Assembly (NCBI RefSeq): GCF_022398315.1
Contig: NZ_JAKEVF010000002.1
Coordinates: 124,477 to 188,476 of the forward strand
DNA length: 64,000 nucleotides
Direction of reading: 5' to 3'
From: Shewanella sp. Isolate11
Lineage (GTDB): Bacteria; Pseudomonadota; Gammaproteobacteria; Enterobacterales; Shewanellaceae
Both the position numbers and the translations under genes were made by a program. The first letter of the stretch is position 1, and each line of letters begins with the position of its first letter. This document shows positions 37,078 through 45,870 of this stretch, piece after piece. Below the pieces are notes generated by a model. It worked only from the letters and a program-made list of their open reading frames with translations. It made no database searches and was not told where the DNA came from.

Positions 37078-37611
37078 ATGTTATTAATGCCACAAAGGGA
37101 TTGGCAATGGATATATAACGACGCGTATGGTGTATTAAGCGTTTCGTTAGGTTCGGATATGGAATTTCTGACTCCCTACAAAATTAAAGCGCTCATTCCG
37201 GATGCACTGCAAGTGACGGAGTTTAGCGTCGATCACGCCAAATTCTATATCAGTTTTATCGAGCGCCTCGGTAAGTCTGTTAATGTTGCTGATGCTGTAA
37301 AAGTCCAGTTGGCACTCAACGCTACTGCTGCTTACTTCCTATTAAAGCCTCAAATGCCTAAGTCTTGGTTTTTTGATACTTCGGCAATTTGTGTTTATTC
37401 CGAGTTAGCTAAAGTGTTTCAATTACGCTGCCAAGGCGTTGATGTTGATGTCATGGTGATTGAAAGCAATATCCAAGCTTCTTTAGTGATGTTGCTGTCA
37501 CCACAGTTAGCGCTTAATGACAGTAAGCTGCTGCATCAATTTGAATGTATTAAAGTGATGAATGATAGATTGCATCCAAGAAAAGTCAGTCGACAGATTG
37601 CTGCGGCTTAG
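37078..37611 (+). CDS. zapC: Cell division protein ZapC
   Basis: This 177-residue cytoplasmic protein matches E. coli ZapC (YcbW) over its length: DWQWIYNDAYGVLSVSLGSDMEFLTPYK, the conserved block YFLLKPQMPKSWFF and the C-terminal IKVMNDRLHPR. ZapC binds FtsZ and promotes polymer bundling at the Z-ring. The position between pyrD and rlmKL agrees with E. coli order, apart from ycbX, which is absent here. It is followed by its own terminator, and the gap upstream contains a cluster of GATC sites. Confidence 0.92.
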   Translation: MLLMPQRDWQWIYNDAYGVLSVSLGSDMEFLTPYKIKALIPDALQVTEFSVDHAKFYISFIERLGKSVNVADAVKVQLALNATAAYFLLKPQMPKSWFFDTSAICVYSELAKVFQLRCQGVDVDVMVIESNIQASLVMLLSPQLALNDSKLLHQFECIKVMNDRLHPRKVSRQIAAA

Positions 37612-37631
37612 TCGCAAGGGTAATTGTATCT

Positions 37632-37655
37632 AAAAGGAGCTTAGGCTCCTTTTTT
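37632..37655 (+). terminator. Rho-independent terminator after zapC
   Basis: AAGGAGC pairs with GCTCCTT across TTAG and runs into six T. Confidence 0.92.
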
Positions 37656-37786
37656 GTTGCCTGAAATTTGTTTAGTGATCATTAGTAAAGAGAAGAGGGA
37701 TGGTGTCTTTTTCGACGTATTATCAAACTGAATTATGGAACGTACTAAAATGTTTGAGGGTTTCGATTGGAATTACTAAAAAGAAT

Positions 37787-37863
<77 letters not shown>

Positions 37864-37934
37864 TCCGAATTGAACTGAGTACCTATGTACCCTTTGTATG
37901 CGCTGTAGTTATTTGATTCTGTCTACAAAAGAAT

Positions 37935-38011
<77 letters not shown>

Positions 38012-38077
38012 TCCGAATTGAATACTAATGTACTCATTTTGTACGCTGTAGTTATTTGATTCTGTCTACCAAAGAAT

Positions 38078-38154
<77 letters not shown>

Positions 38155-38203
38155 TCCGTGCATTTGAATGAGTTGTTAATCAATCTCCTTCAAAGCGGGG
38201 CGA

Positions 38204-38232
38204 ACTATATCTAGTTGATCCCTGCAATGCAA
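38204..38232 (-). promoter_or_regulatory. Promoter of the tRNA-fMet operon
   Basis: Reading the minus strand: TTGCAT (38232-38227), a 17-base spacer, TATAGT (38209-38204), then a GC-rich discriminator TCGCCCCGC. GC-rich discriminators are typical of stringently controlled stable-RNA promoters. Confidence 0.75.
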
Positions 38233-38394
38233 GCAAGTCTCGATATTATGCGACTGTTCGTTCATTAATCCGGCAAAATGTCGGCTTATTAAGCGTATAG
38301 GGAAATATATAACGGCTAATGGCTAGAACTTTTTATGTTTTATAACGAGGACAAGGTATAATGCCGGATTGATTTTTGAAGTGTGTTATTTCCC

Positions 38395-40530
38395 ATGTTG
38401 AATTTTTTTGCTGCGGCCCCTCGAGGCTATGAATACGCGTTATCGCTGGAATTAGCCGAGCTTGGTGCCAGTGAAGTTAAAGAGAGCGTAGCGGGTGTTT
38501 ATTTTTCTGCGCCGCTTGAATTAGCTTATCGCATCACCTTATGGTCTCGCCTTGCAAGTCGCATCATCATGGTGATCTATAAAGGCCCCTGCGAATCACC
38601 AGAGCAGCTCTATAATGCAGCCTATTGTATTGATTGGCAGACTCACTTCTCAAATAAGAGTAGTTTCAGCATCGATTTTCATGGTGTCGGTGGCTTTATT
38701 AAAAATTCTCAATTTGGTGCGTTAAAAGTTAAAGATGCCGTCGTAGACCGTTTTCGTGACGATGGCTGCGAACGTCCCAATGTAGCTCGCGTCGACGCAG
38801 ATTTTAAAATTGATGCGCATTATCGTCGCGGACAAATCACTTTAGGGGTTAATTTCTCTGGCCCTGCATTACATCAACGTGGCTATCGCGCCACAACCGG
38901 TGAAGCGCCGCTCAAAGAAAATTTAGCGGCCAATATGCTGGTACGCAGCGGTTGGAAACAAGAGCCGCAAGATCTGCTCGACCCATTTTGTGGTAGCGGA
39001 ACTATTTTGATTGAAGCGGCTATGATGGCCTGTGATATCGCTCCTGCACTTTATCGTACAAAATTTGGTTTCCAAAAGTGGTTACGTCATCAAGAAAGTG
39101 TGTGGCAAGAGTTGCTGGCAGAAGCAAAAGCGCGGGCTTCATTAGGCGTAAAACGCTGTGAAGTTAAGTTCTTTGGCTCAGATATCGATTCACGTTTAGT
39201 GGCTTTGGCCAAACGTAATGCACAAAATGCCGGCGTTGCTGAGCTGATTGAGTTTTCTGTTTCAAATGCACTAAATGTTAATCCACCCGTGGAGCAAGGG
39301 GTCTTAATCACCAACCCACCTTATGGTGAGCGTTTGGGGACTGTGACTGAACTGCTGCAGCTTTATTATCAATTGGGTGATAAGTTTAAGAGTGAGTTTG
39401 GTGGCTGGAAAATTGCTGTGCTCAACAGTGATATCGAATTATTGTCTGCATTAAAACTAAAAGCCGATAAGCAGATGAAGATGTTTAATGGTGCACTTGA
39501 GTGTGCTTTTAATCTTTATACTTTGCATGCCCAGAGTACCCGTCGTATTGAACCAAGCCAAGTATTGGCTCAAGGTGGTGAGATCAGCGAGGTTGCGGCG
39601 TCTTTTGCTAACCGAATTAAAAAGAACTACAAGCAGCTAAGTAAATGGGCAAAACGTGAAGGCATTGATAGCTATCGTCTTTATGATGCGGATATCCCTG
39701 AATACAATGTCGCGGTAGATAAGTATCTTGATTACTTGGTTATTCAAGAGTATTCGGCACCTAAAGCCATTCCTGAAGCTGTCACTAAACGCCGTTTAAC
39801 CGATATTTTATTGGTATTGCCTAATGCCATTGGTGTCGAGCCAGATAAAATTATTCTTAAGACGCGAGAGCGTCAAAAGGGCAGTAATCAATATCAGAAG
39901 TTAGATGCAAAAAAACTTGAACTTAACACCATAGAATATGGCGCTAAGTTTAAACTGAATTTGCAAGATTACCTCGATACAGGCTTGTTCCTCGATCACC
40001 GTTTAACTCGCAAACTGGTTGGTGAAAAAGCTAAGGGCCGTTCGGTTCTTAACTTGTTTGCTTATACTGGTACGGCGTCAGTTCATGCGGCATTGGGTGG
40101 GGCTAAATCGGTGACGACGGTTGATATGTCCAATACCTATCTTAATTGGGCACAAGATAACTTTGCCCTAAATGGCTTATCTGGACGTCAATATCAGTTT
40201 ATTCAGAGTGACTGTTTACAGTGGATTGCCGATTGCCAAGAAAAATACGATCTGATTTTTATCGATCCACCGACTTTTTCTAACTCTAAGCGCATGGAAG
40301 ATTCGTTTGATGTTCAGCGTGATCATGTCGACCTGCTAACGGGATTAGTTAAACTGCTTAACCCTAATGGTGAAATCATTTTCTCTAACAATAAGCGTAA
40401 GTTTAAGATGGATAGCGAGGCGATCACGGCGTTAGGCTTTAAAGTGACTAACATTGATGATCAAACTTTGCCGCTGGATTACAAGCGTAATCCACAGATC
40501 CATAATACTTGGCTAATCACTCATGCCTAA
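38395..40530 (+). CDS. rlmL: 23S rRNA methyltransferase RlmKL (fused G2445/G2069)
   Basis: This 711-residue bifunctional enzyme methylates 23S rRNA G2445 (N2) and G2069 (N7). The N-terminal half has a THUMP domain and the RlmL Rossmann domain ([21 protein letters not shown]; catalytic NPPYGERLG). The C-terminal RlmK half has [32 protein letters not shown] and [12 protein letters not shown]. The ATG at 38395 gives the family start; a GTG 12 bases earlier is in frame but less likely. The 3' end overlaps the glutaredoxin-like gene by 8 bases, indicating coupling. Confidence 0.95.
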   Translation: MLNFFAAAPRGYEYALSLELAELGASEVKESVAGVYFSAPLELAYRITLWSRLASRIIMVIYKGPCESPEQLYNAAYCIDWQTHFSNKSSFSIDFHGVGGFIKNSQFGALKVKDAVVDRFRDDGCERPNVARVDADFKIDAHYRRGQITLGVNFSGPALHQRGYRATTGEAPLKENLAANMLVRSGWKQEPQDLLDPFCGSGTILIEAAMMACDIAPALYRTKFGFQKWLRHQESVWQELLAEAKARASLGVKRCEVKFFGSDIDSRLVALAKRNAQNAGVAELIEFSVSNALNVNPPVEQGVLITNPPYGERLGTVTELLQLYYQLGDKFKSEFGGWKIAVLNSDIELLSALKLKADKQMKMFNGALECAFNLYTLHAQSTRRIEPSQVLAQGGEISEVAASFANRIKKNYKQLSKWAKREGIDSYRLYDADIPEYNVAVDKYLDYLVIQEYSAPKAIPEAVTKRRLTDILLVLPNAIGVEPDKIILKTRERQKGSNQYQKLDAKKLELNTIEYGAKFKLNLQDYLDTGLFLDHRLTRKLVGEKAKGRSVLNLFAYTGTASVHAALGGAKSVTTVDMSNTYLNWAQDNFALNGLSGRQYQFIQSDCLQWIADCQEKYDLIFIDPPTFSNSKRMEDSFDVQRDHVDLLTGLVKLLNPNGEIIFSNNKRKFKMDSEAITALGFKVTNIDDQTLPLDYKRNPQIHNTWLITHA

Positions 40531-40774
40531 GCTAAGTACTCAGCACGATAAGGCGTTTATCTTGTTTCACACCGAGGGCTGTCATTTGTGTGAACAGGCA
40601 CAAGCCTTAATCGATAGTTTGGCCATGGAATATACAACACAAGATATTTGCGATATTGAATCTTTAGCCGAGCAGTACGGTATTCGTATTCCGGTTTTAC
40701 TTCGCCAGCAAGATAACAGTGAACTTGGCTGGCCGTTCGATATCGAGCAATTAACACAATTTATGGGAGCTTAA
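40523..40774 (+). CDS. Glutaredoxin-like (DUF836) protein
   Basis: This 83-residue thioredoxin-fold protein has a CHLC redox motif in [17 protein letters not shown] and the cis-proline region [11 protein letters not shown]. Its size and sequence fit the DUF836 glutaredoxin-like family. It overlaps the end of rlmL by 8 bases and is followed by uup after one base, so it lies inside the rlmL-uup operon. The partner substrate is unknown. Confidence 0.86.
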   Translation: MPKLSTQHDKAFILFHTEGCHLCEQAQALIDSLAMEYTTQDICDIESLAEQYGIRIPVLLRQQDNSELGWPFDIEQLTQFMGA

Positions 40775-40775
40775 C

Positions 40776-42707
40776 TTGAGTCTGGTTCGGATAAACAATG
40801 GCTCGTTAGCCTACGGCTATACTCCGCTATTACAGCATGCCGATTTCACGATTGAACCTGGCGAACGCGTCTGTATCGTCGGCCGCAATGGCGCTGGTAA
40901 ATCGAGTTTAATGAAGGTGTTGTGTGGTGAAGTCCTACTCGACGATGGCGAGTTTAATATCGCCACCGATATCAAGGTTAGCCGTTTGCAGCAAGATCCA
41001 CCAAAGGCCGAGCAGGGGAGTGTTTATGCTTATATTTCTGCGGGCTTACAAGAAGTCGGTGAGAAATTAGAACGCTATCATCAGCTGTCACACGATGTCG
41101 GTAGTGCTTCGCCTGAGCAGATGGAAAAAATGCTCAAGCAGATGGAGCGTTTGCAAGAAGATATCGATCATCTCAATGGTTGGCAATTAGATACACGTAT
41201 TAATCAAACCTGCGATCTACTTGGCCTAGATGCCGATGCTAGTTTGACGACCCTTTCTGGCGGTTGGCAGCGTAAGGTGGCACTGGCAAGAGCTTTGGTG
41301 AGTGAGCCTGATTTATTACTGCTCGATGAACCAACTAACCATCTCGATATCGATACCATTGAATGGCTAGAAGAGTTTCTATTGAGCTATCGCGGCGCCA
41401 TTGTATTTATCAGTCATGACCGTGGCTTTATTCAACGGATGGCCACGCGCATTGTTGATTTAGACCGTGGTGTTGTAACTTCTTGGCCTGGTGATTATCA
41501 GACATATCTCGATGGCAAAGCAGAGTGGCTGCGCGTCGAAACCGAAAAAAATGCCCAGTTTGATAAGAAGCTTGCCGAAGAAGAAGTATGGATTCGACAA
41601 GGTATTAAGGCGCGTCGTACCCGTAATGAAGGCCGAGTGCGCGCATTAAAAGCATTACGCATGGAGCGTATGGAGCGCATTAATCGTCAAGGCGGCGCCA
41701 AAATGGCGGTGGCCGATACTGAGCGCTCAGGTAAGTTGGTGTTTGATATTAAACAATTGAACTATAACTTGTCCGATAAGAATTTAGTTAAAAACTTCAC
41801 CAGTACCGTAATGCGCGGTGATCGTATTGCTCTTATCGGTCCTAATGGCTGTGGTAAATCAACCCTGATTAAGTTGTTGATCGATCAACTGCAACCACAA
41901 TCGGGTGAAGTGAAAGTGGGTACTAAACTTGAAGTGGCTTATTTTGACCAGTACCGTGAAGCTTTAGATCCTGAGAAAACTGTTGAAGATAACGTCGGTG
42001 AAGGTAAGAAAACCGTCACCATTAATGGTCAGGATCGTCATATTTTAAGTTATCTACAAGATTTCTTGTTCTCTCCTATGCGTGCGCGCACTCCGGTGAA
42101 GGCGCTTTCGGGGGGGGAAAAGAACCGATTGCTGTTAGCTAGGTTGCTGCTGCGTCCGGCAAACCTAATTATTCTCGATGAGCCAACAAACGATCTTGAT
42201 ATTGAGACCTTAGAGTTGTTAGAGTCCCTGTTGACCGATTATCAGGGAACCTTGTTATTGGTTAGTCATGACAGGGCGTTTATCGATAATACCGTGACGA
42301 GTTCATGGTGGTTTACCGGTAATGGTGGCTGGAGTGAATACGTCGGTGGCTATCAAGATGCGGTGTCACAAGGTGCAAAATTTTATTCTGAGGAACCAGT
42401 AGCCACTAGTGCTGTCCAACCCAAAGTTGAGCAGCAGGTTAAGGCTGAATCTAAACCGCTCACTAAGGCTGCAGCTAAGCCAGAAAAGAAATTATCTTAT
42501 AAATTACAACGAGAACTAGATGGGCTCCCAGCAAAAATGGAGCAACTCGAAGCGGACATTGAAACCTTGCAAAAAGTGATCAGTGAACCCGATTTTTATG
42601 CTCAAGAGCAACAAGAAGTGAGTCATCGTTTAAGTGAACTTGCCGAGTTAGAACAACAACTAGAAGTTTGCTTCGAACGTTGGGAAGAGCTAGAAGCCCT
42701 TAAGTAG
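40776..42707 (+). CDS. uup: ABC-F ATPase Uup (TTG start)
   Basis: This 643-residue cytosolic ABC-F protein has two ATPase domains: first Walker A GRNGAGKSS, signature LSGGWQRKVALARAL, Walker B LLLLDEPTNHLD; second Walker A GPNGCGKST, signature LSGGEKNRLLLARLL, Walker B IILDEPTNDLD. A linker (EEVWIRQGIKARRTRNEGRVRALKALR) joins them, and a C-terminal coiled-coil DNA-binding domain ends the protein. The start is TTG, giving MSLVRINNGS, which aligns with E. coli Uup; GGGAG lies 7 bases upstream. ABC-F proteins act on the ribosome; Uup also affects transposon excision and branched DNA. Confidence 0.95.
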   Translation: MSLVRINNGSLAYGYTPLLQHADFTIEPGERVCIVGRNGAGKSSLMKVLCGEVLLDDGEFNIATDIKVSRLQQDPPKAEQGSVYAYISAGLQEVGEKLERYHQLSHDVGSASPEQMEKMLKQMERLQEDIDHLNGWQLDTRINQTCDLLGLDADASLTTLSGGWQRKVALARALVSEPDLLLLDEPTNHLDIDTIEWLEEFLLSYRGAIVFISHDRGFIQRMATRIVDLDRGVVTSWPGDYQTYLDGKAEWLRVETEKNAQFDKKLAEEEVWIRQGIKARRTRNEGRVRALKALRMERMERINRQGGAKMAVADTERSGKLVFDIKQLNYNLSDKNLVKNFTSTVMRGDRIALIGPNGCGKSTLIKLLIDQLQPQSGEVKVGTKLEVAYFDQYREALDPEKTVEDNVGEGKKTVTINGQDRHILSYLQDFLFSPMRARTPVKALSGGEKNRLLLARLLLRPANLIILDEPTNDLDIETLELLESLLTDYQGTLLLVSHDRAFIDNTVTSSWWFTGNGGWSEYVGGYQDAVSQGAKFYSEEPVATSAVQPKVEQQVKAESKPLTKAAAKPEKKLSYKLQRELDGLPAKMEQLEADIETLQKVISEPDFYAQEQQEVSHRLSELAELEQQLEVCFERWEELEALK

Positions 42708-42733
42708 GCGATAAAAATAATAGGAATGAATTA

Positions 42734-44596
42734 ATGAAGTTGAAGTTTGATAGAGCCTTGTCGTTAGTGGCTGTAGGGGTCATCGGTGCGTTACAAACTG
42801 CTTATGCAGCGCCAGTATATGAAATTCAAAATATTGAAAATTATGAGCTTAATGGCACCATTGAATCGACTATCAACGGTTATGGTATGGGGGTTAACCA
42901 AAACGATCAGGCTGTCGGCATTTCAAAGGGTAAAAAGAAACTCGAAGTTGATGAAGATACCGGCGGTGTTATCGATATTGAAGATGGTATTCCACCTGAG
43001 CAGCTGGTGACCTATTCGATTTTAAGCCCGATCCTAGCCAACAACTTTACTTTCACATCCGACGGAAATGGTGCCACTGGTAGCTGGTTACCGACTTTTT
43101 CTTCCGTTTTTGGTACCACAGATCCAAAAGACACCGATGAAAATGTGCCAAGCACAGTCAATTCGATCAATGCCTATTTTTACAGTATCAACGATGCTGG
43201 TTTGGCTGTGGGGTCTTATAGTGCGCCTGAGTTAAAAGTCGCTTACACAGGTGATAGCGATGATTATGATTTTTGGTATTACCGTGAGTTCGAACAACGT
43301 GGTTTTGTTAAGAAAGCAGACGGTACCGACGTCGCCTTAGTACCCCCTTATACGGTTTATACCGAAGGTAGTAACAATGTAACTGTGGGTGGTGTGTCTG
43401 TTGCTACCGCGATTAATGCCACTAACCTCGTTGCAGGTTACGCTACAACAGATATTGCTAGTTCTAGTGCTGACCGAATCGATAACTGTATCGAAGATGA
43501 AGCGGATACTTCGGTACCAGTCGATGTTTGCGTGCAGGCCGATCAATACCCTAATAGTAATGGCTATCGTCGTATCTTATATCAAACGCGCGCCATGGTT
43601 TGGCAACTTGATGCTGCGACCGATCAGGTTGTTGCCACAGAACTTGCATTGCCAGATAATCTAGATACCACGGGTACGCGTGTATATACCGCTCAAGGTT
43701 TAGGGGTTAACAGTGACGGAACCGTCGTTGGTCGTTCACATATTAACCGTAAAGATAATAAAGATAAGTTTGCTTATGACGCCGCTTATTGGGAAAAAGA
43801 TACCGCTGGCGATTATCAATATCACTGGATTGAGATGACTAATGATGAACTCTCTTCGATCGCCTATGATATTAACGATAATGGTATCTTAGTCGGTAGC
43901 TACAGACGTTATATTGAAGGTTATCTACGCGATAAGTTCTTCTATTACGATACTAAGGCTGCAGAACCGACTGTAGTTACTCCAAACGACTTTTACGATG
44001 AGTTATCCGATCGTAGTTCTCGCCCAAGAGACATTAATAACAATGGCCAAGTTGTAGGTTATGTTGAAGTGTCTAGTGAAAAAGAAAAACCGCGTATTAA
44101 AGCCGGCTTCCTGTTTGATAAGAGTGCCGATGAGTTTAACGATATCAACGACCTGTTAGTCTGTGAGTCAAAAGGCTATGTACAAGATGCTAATGGTGAC
44201 TGGAATCGTAATGAAGTACAAGTGACCGACGGTAATGGAGATGTACTGTCTTATGAGACCGATATCCGTATCGTAGAAGCCAATGCGATTAATGATGCTG
44301 GCACCATTGTGGGGACCGCCTTTATTCGTAAGCCTTCCTATCAATATGACGATGACGGTGAGTTAGTTTTAGGCAGTAACGGTAGCCCATTATTCTCGCT
44401 AAATGCGAACGGGCAACCAGTAACTGCATATGTACCACGTATGGTCGTGCTTAAACCAACAACTTCTGGTGCAGCTTGTTCTGTGACAACGGATGATAAT
44501 AATACTGTTGATGCAGACTATGTTCGCAAAGGCGCCGCCAGTTTTGCATGGTTATTTCTCTTACCATTAGTCTGGTTAAGACGTCGTCAGGGTTAA
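42734..44596 (+). CDS. DUF3466 family protein with GlyGly-CTERM-like tail
   Basis: This 620-residue secreted protein has a signal peptide (ALSLVAVGVIGALQTAYAA). At least five repeats of the HAF type follow, with core INDxGxxVG: INDAGLAVGSYS, VNSDGTVVGRSH, INDNGILVGSYR, INNNGQVVGYVE and INDAGTIVGTAF. The C-terminus is KGAASFAWLFLLPLVWLRRRQG: small residues, a hydrophobic helix and an Arg cluster. That resembles a GlyGly-CTERM signal recognised by rhombosortase after type II secretion. The protein is acidic and has no known enzymatic motif; function is unknown. It follows uup by 26 bases, so co-transcription is likely. Confidence 0.82.
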   Translation: MKLKFDRALSLVAVGVIGALQTAYAAPVYEIQNIENYELNGTIESTINGYGMGVNQNDQAVGISKGKKKLEVDEDTGGVIDIEDGIPPEQLVTYSILSPILANNFTFTSDGNGATGSWLPTFSSVFGTTDPKDTDENVPSTVNSINAYFYSINDAGLAVGSYSAPELKVAYTGDSDDYDFWYYREFEQRGFVKKADGTDVALVPPYTVYTEGSNNVTVGGVSVATAINATNLVAGYATTDIASSSADRIDNCIEDEADTSVPVDVCVQADQYPNSNGYRRILYQTRAMVWQLDAATDQVVATELALPDNLDTTGTRVYTAQGLGVNSDGTVVGRSHINRKDNKDKFAYDAAYWEKDTAGDYQYHWIEMTNDELSSIAYDINDNGILVGSYRRYIEGYLRDKFFYYDTKAAEPTVVTPNDFYDELSDRSSRPRDINNNGQVVGYVEVSSEKEKPRIKAGFLFDKSADEFNDINDLLVCESKGYVQDANGDWNRNEVQVTDGNGDVLSYETDIRIVEANAINDAGTIVGTAFIRKPSYQYDDDGELVLGSNGSPLFSLNANGQPVTAYVPRMVVLKPTTSGAACSVTTDDNNTVDADYVRKGAASFAWLFLLPLVWLRRRQG

Positions 44597-44620
44597 TTTT
44601 TGTTAGAACAAATAGAAATA

Positions 44621-44650
44621 AAAATCGAGGCAATGTCCTCGATTTTTTTT
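44621..44650 (+). terminator. Rho-independent terminator after the DUF3466 gene
   Basis: AAAATCGAGG pairs with CCTCGATTTT across CAATGT, with a T8 tract. Confidence 0.94.
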
Positions 44651-44783
44651 AAATAACGAACTCAGCAGCTTAAAAAACAGTCACCCTAAAAACGTCATTT
44701 TGAGATTGATCTCGGTGAAAAAAAGTTCTATTCCTATTGATGGGGCTTTGGCCTCTTGAACTTTTGAACAGAGGATTGCGTGC

Positions 44784-44960
44784 ATGAAAAGACAAAAAAG
44801 AGATCGTTTAGATAGAGCTTTTTCGAAAGGTTTTCAGGCCGGGATAGGTGGCCGATCTAAGGAGATTTGTCCTTATTCAACATTAGACTCTAAGTCACAT
44901 TGGTTAGGGGGCTGGCGGGAAGGCGTAGAAGGTCGCCTCAGCGGATTGTTCAATAAATGA
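44784..44960 (+). CDS. rmf: Ribosome modulation factor
   Basis: This 58-residue protein reads MKRQKRDRLDRAFSKGFQAG, then IGGRSKEICPYSTLDSKSHW, then LGGWREGVEGRLSGLFNK, and is unmistakably RMF. It converts 70S ribosomes to inactive 100S dimers in stationary phase or starvation. GAGGA lies 9 bases before the ATG. An inverted repeat AAAAGTTC (44721-44728)/GAACTTTT (44758-44765) lies in the leader. It is convergent with fabA, an arrangement shared with E. coli (ycbZ-fabA-rmf), and is followed by a hairpin terminator. Confidence 0.96.
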   Translation: MKRQKRDRLDRAFSKGFQAGIGGRSKEICPYSTLDSKSHWLGGWREGVEGRLSGLFNK

Positions 44961-44963
44961 TAT

Positions 44964-44994
44964 AAAAAAGCCCTCTTTTATGAGGGCATTTTTA
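44964..44994 (+). terminator. Rho-independent terminator after rmf
   Basis: GCCCTC (44970-44975) pairs with GAGGGC (44982-44987) across TTTTAT, followed by ATTTTTA and preceded by A6. Confidence 0.92.
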
Positions 44995-45049
44995 GGTCTG
45001 AAATTCAGGGTTGTTGCTAACTTTAATTTTGGTTATTTTACCGCTGAGG

Positions 45050-45215
45050 TTTTAGTTAACCTGAGCTCTGGATAAGCAGAGCCGCTGAATAGGCATCTTT
45101 GCGTGCCTTTCTGCGTTGCTCAGCCTAACCATAGCTCGCTATGGTGTACGACAGAGCGCCTTGATATGCTCAAAAATCTGCGCATTCAGTCAGGAAATAG
45201 ACTTTCCTTTTCGAA
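45050..45215. repeat. Probable interspersed non-coding repeat with hairpin core
   Basis: The 289-base gap between rmf and fabA holds no ORF. It contains a dyad CCATAGC-TC-GCTATGG (45129-45144) at the centre of a longer imperfect inverted repeat (about 45105-45170). The composition and the phrase GCGTTGCTCAGCC...GAGCGCCTTGATATGCTC resemble intergenic repeats scattered in Shewanella genomes. This identification is from memory of similar sequence, not a search. Confidence 0.5.
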
Positions 45216-45288
45216 CTAATCCTTTATAGCATTGAATTAGCTTGTTAAATTTAGATTTTCCGACACTCGTATCACGAGTTCAGGTTAG

Positions 45289-45804
45289 TTAGAAAGTCGA
45301 AGTATCAGTGAAAATACCCACTTTAAGATCGGTTGCTGAATAGATCTCTCTACCATCCACTTCCATTACGGCATCAGCAATACCCATAACCAGCTTACGG
45401 TATACTTTACGTTTAATGGTAAGCTTGTAGGTTACTTTTTTTGCATCGGGTAATACTTGACCGGTAAATTTAACTTCACCTACGCCTAACGCGCGTCCTT
45501 TTCCCTCAGCGCCTTCCCAACCGAGGAAGAAGCCCACTAGTTGCCACATGGCATCTAAACCTAAGCAACCAGGCATAACCGGATCAGTTTCGAAGTGACA
45601 ATCAAAGAACCATAGTGAAGGGTCGATATCCAATTCGGCGACAATTTCCCCTTTACCAAATTCTCCACCATCGTCGTTAATTTTAACGATGCGGTCGATC
45701 ATCAACATATTGTCGATAGGAAGGCGAGGTGAGTTTGGTCCAAATAGCTTGCCATGGCCACATGCGACTAATTCTTCTTTGCTGAAACTGTTTGCTTTAT
45801 TCAT
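45289..45804 (-). CDS. fabA: 3-hydroxydecanoyl-ACP dehydratase/isomerase
   Basis: This 171-residue hot-dog enzyme dehydrates 3-hydroxydecanoyl-ACP and isomerises the product, starting unsaturated fatty acid synthesis. The catalytic His70 ([14 protein letters not shown]) and Asp84 (LGLDAMWQL) occupy the same positions as in E. coli. Length matches E. coli FabA (172). A palindrome matching the FabR operator lies 37 bases upstream of the start, inside the short gap to ycbZ, so fabA probably has its own regulated promoter. Confidence 0.97.
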   Translation of the reverse strand: MNKANSFSKEELVACGHGKLFGPNSPRLPIDNMLMIDRIVKINDDGGEFGKGEIVAELDIDPSLWFFDCHFETDPVMPGCLGLDAMWQLVGFFLGWEGAEGKGRALGVGEVKFTGQVLPDAKKVTYKLTIKRKVYRKLVMGIADAVMEVDGREIYSATDLKVGIFTDTSTF

Positions 45805-45840
45805 TATCTACTTCACTCTGCAATAAGAGCCGCCAAGATT

Positions 45841-45858
45841 AGCGAACACGTGTACGCT
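45841..45858. promoter_or_regulatory. FabR-like operator upstream of fabA
   Basis: AGCGAACACGTGTACGCT is an 18-bp palindrome broken at one symmetric position pair. On the minus strand it reads AGCGTACACGTGTTCGCT, which fits the FabR site pattern AGCGTACA-NN-TGT(A/T)CGCT. FabR represses unsaturated fatty acid genes. Confidence 0.75.
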
Positions 45859-45870
45859 AAACAACTCCGA

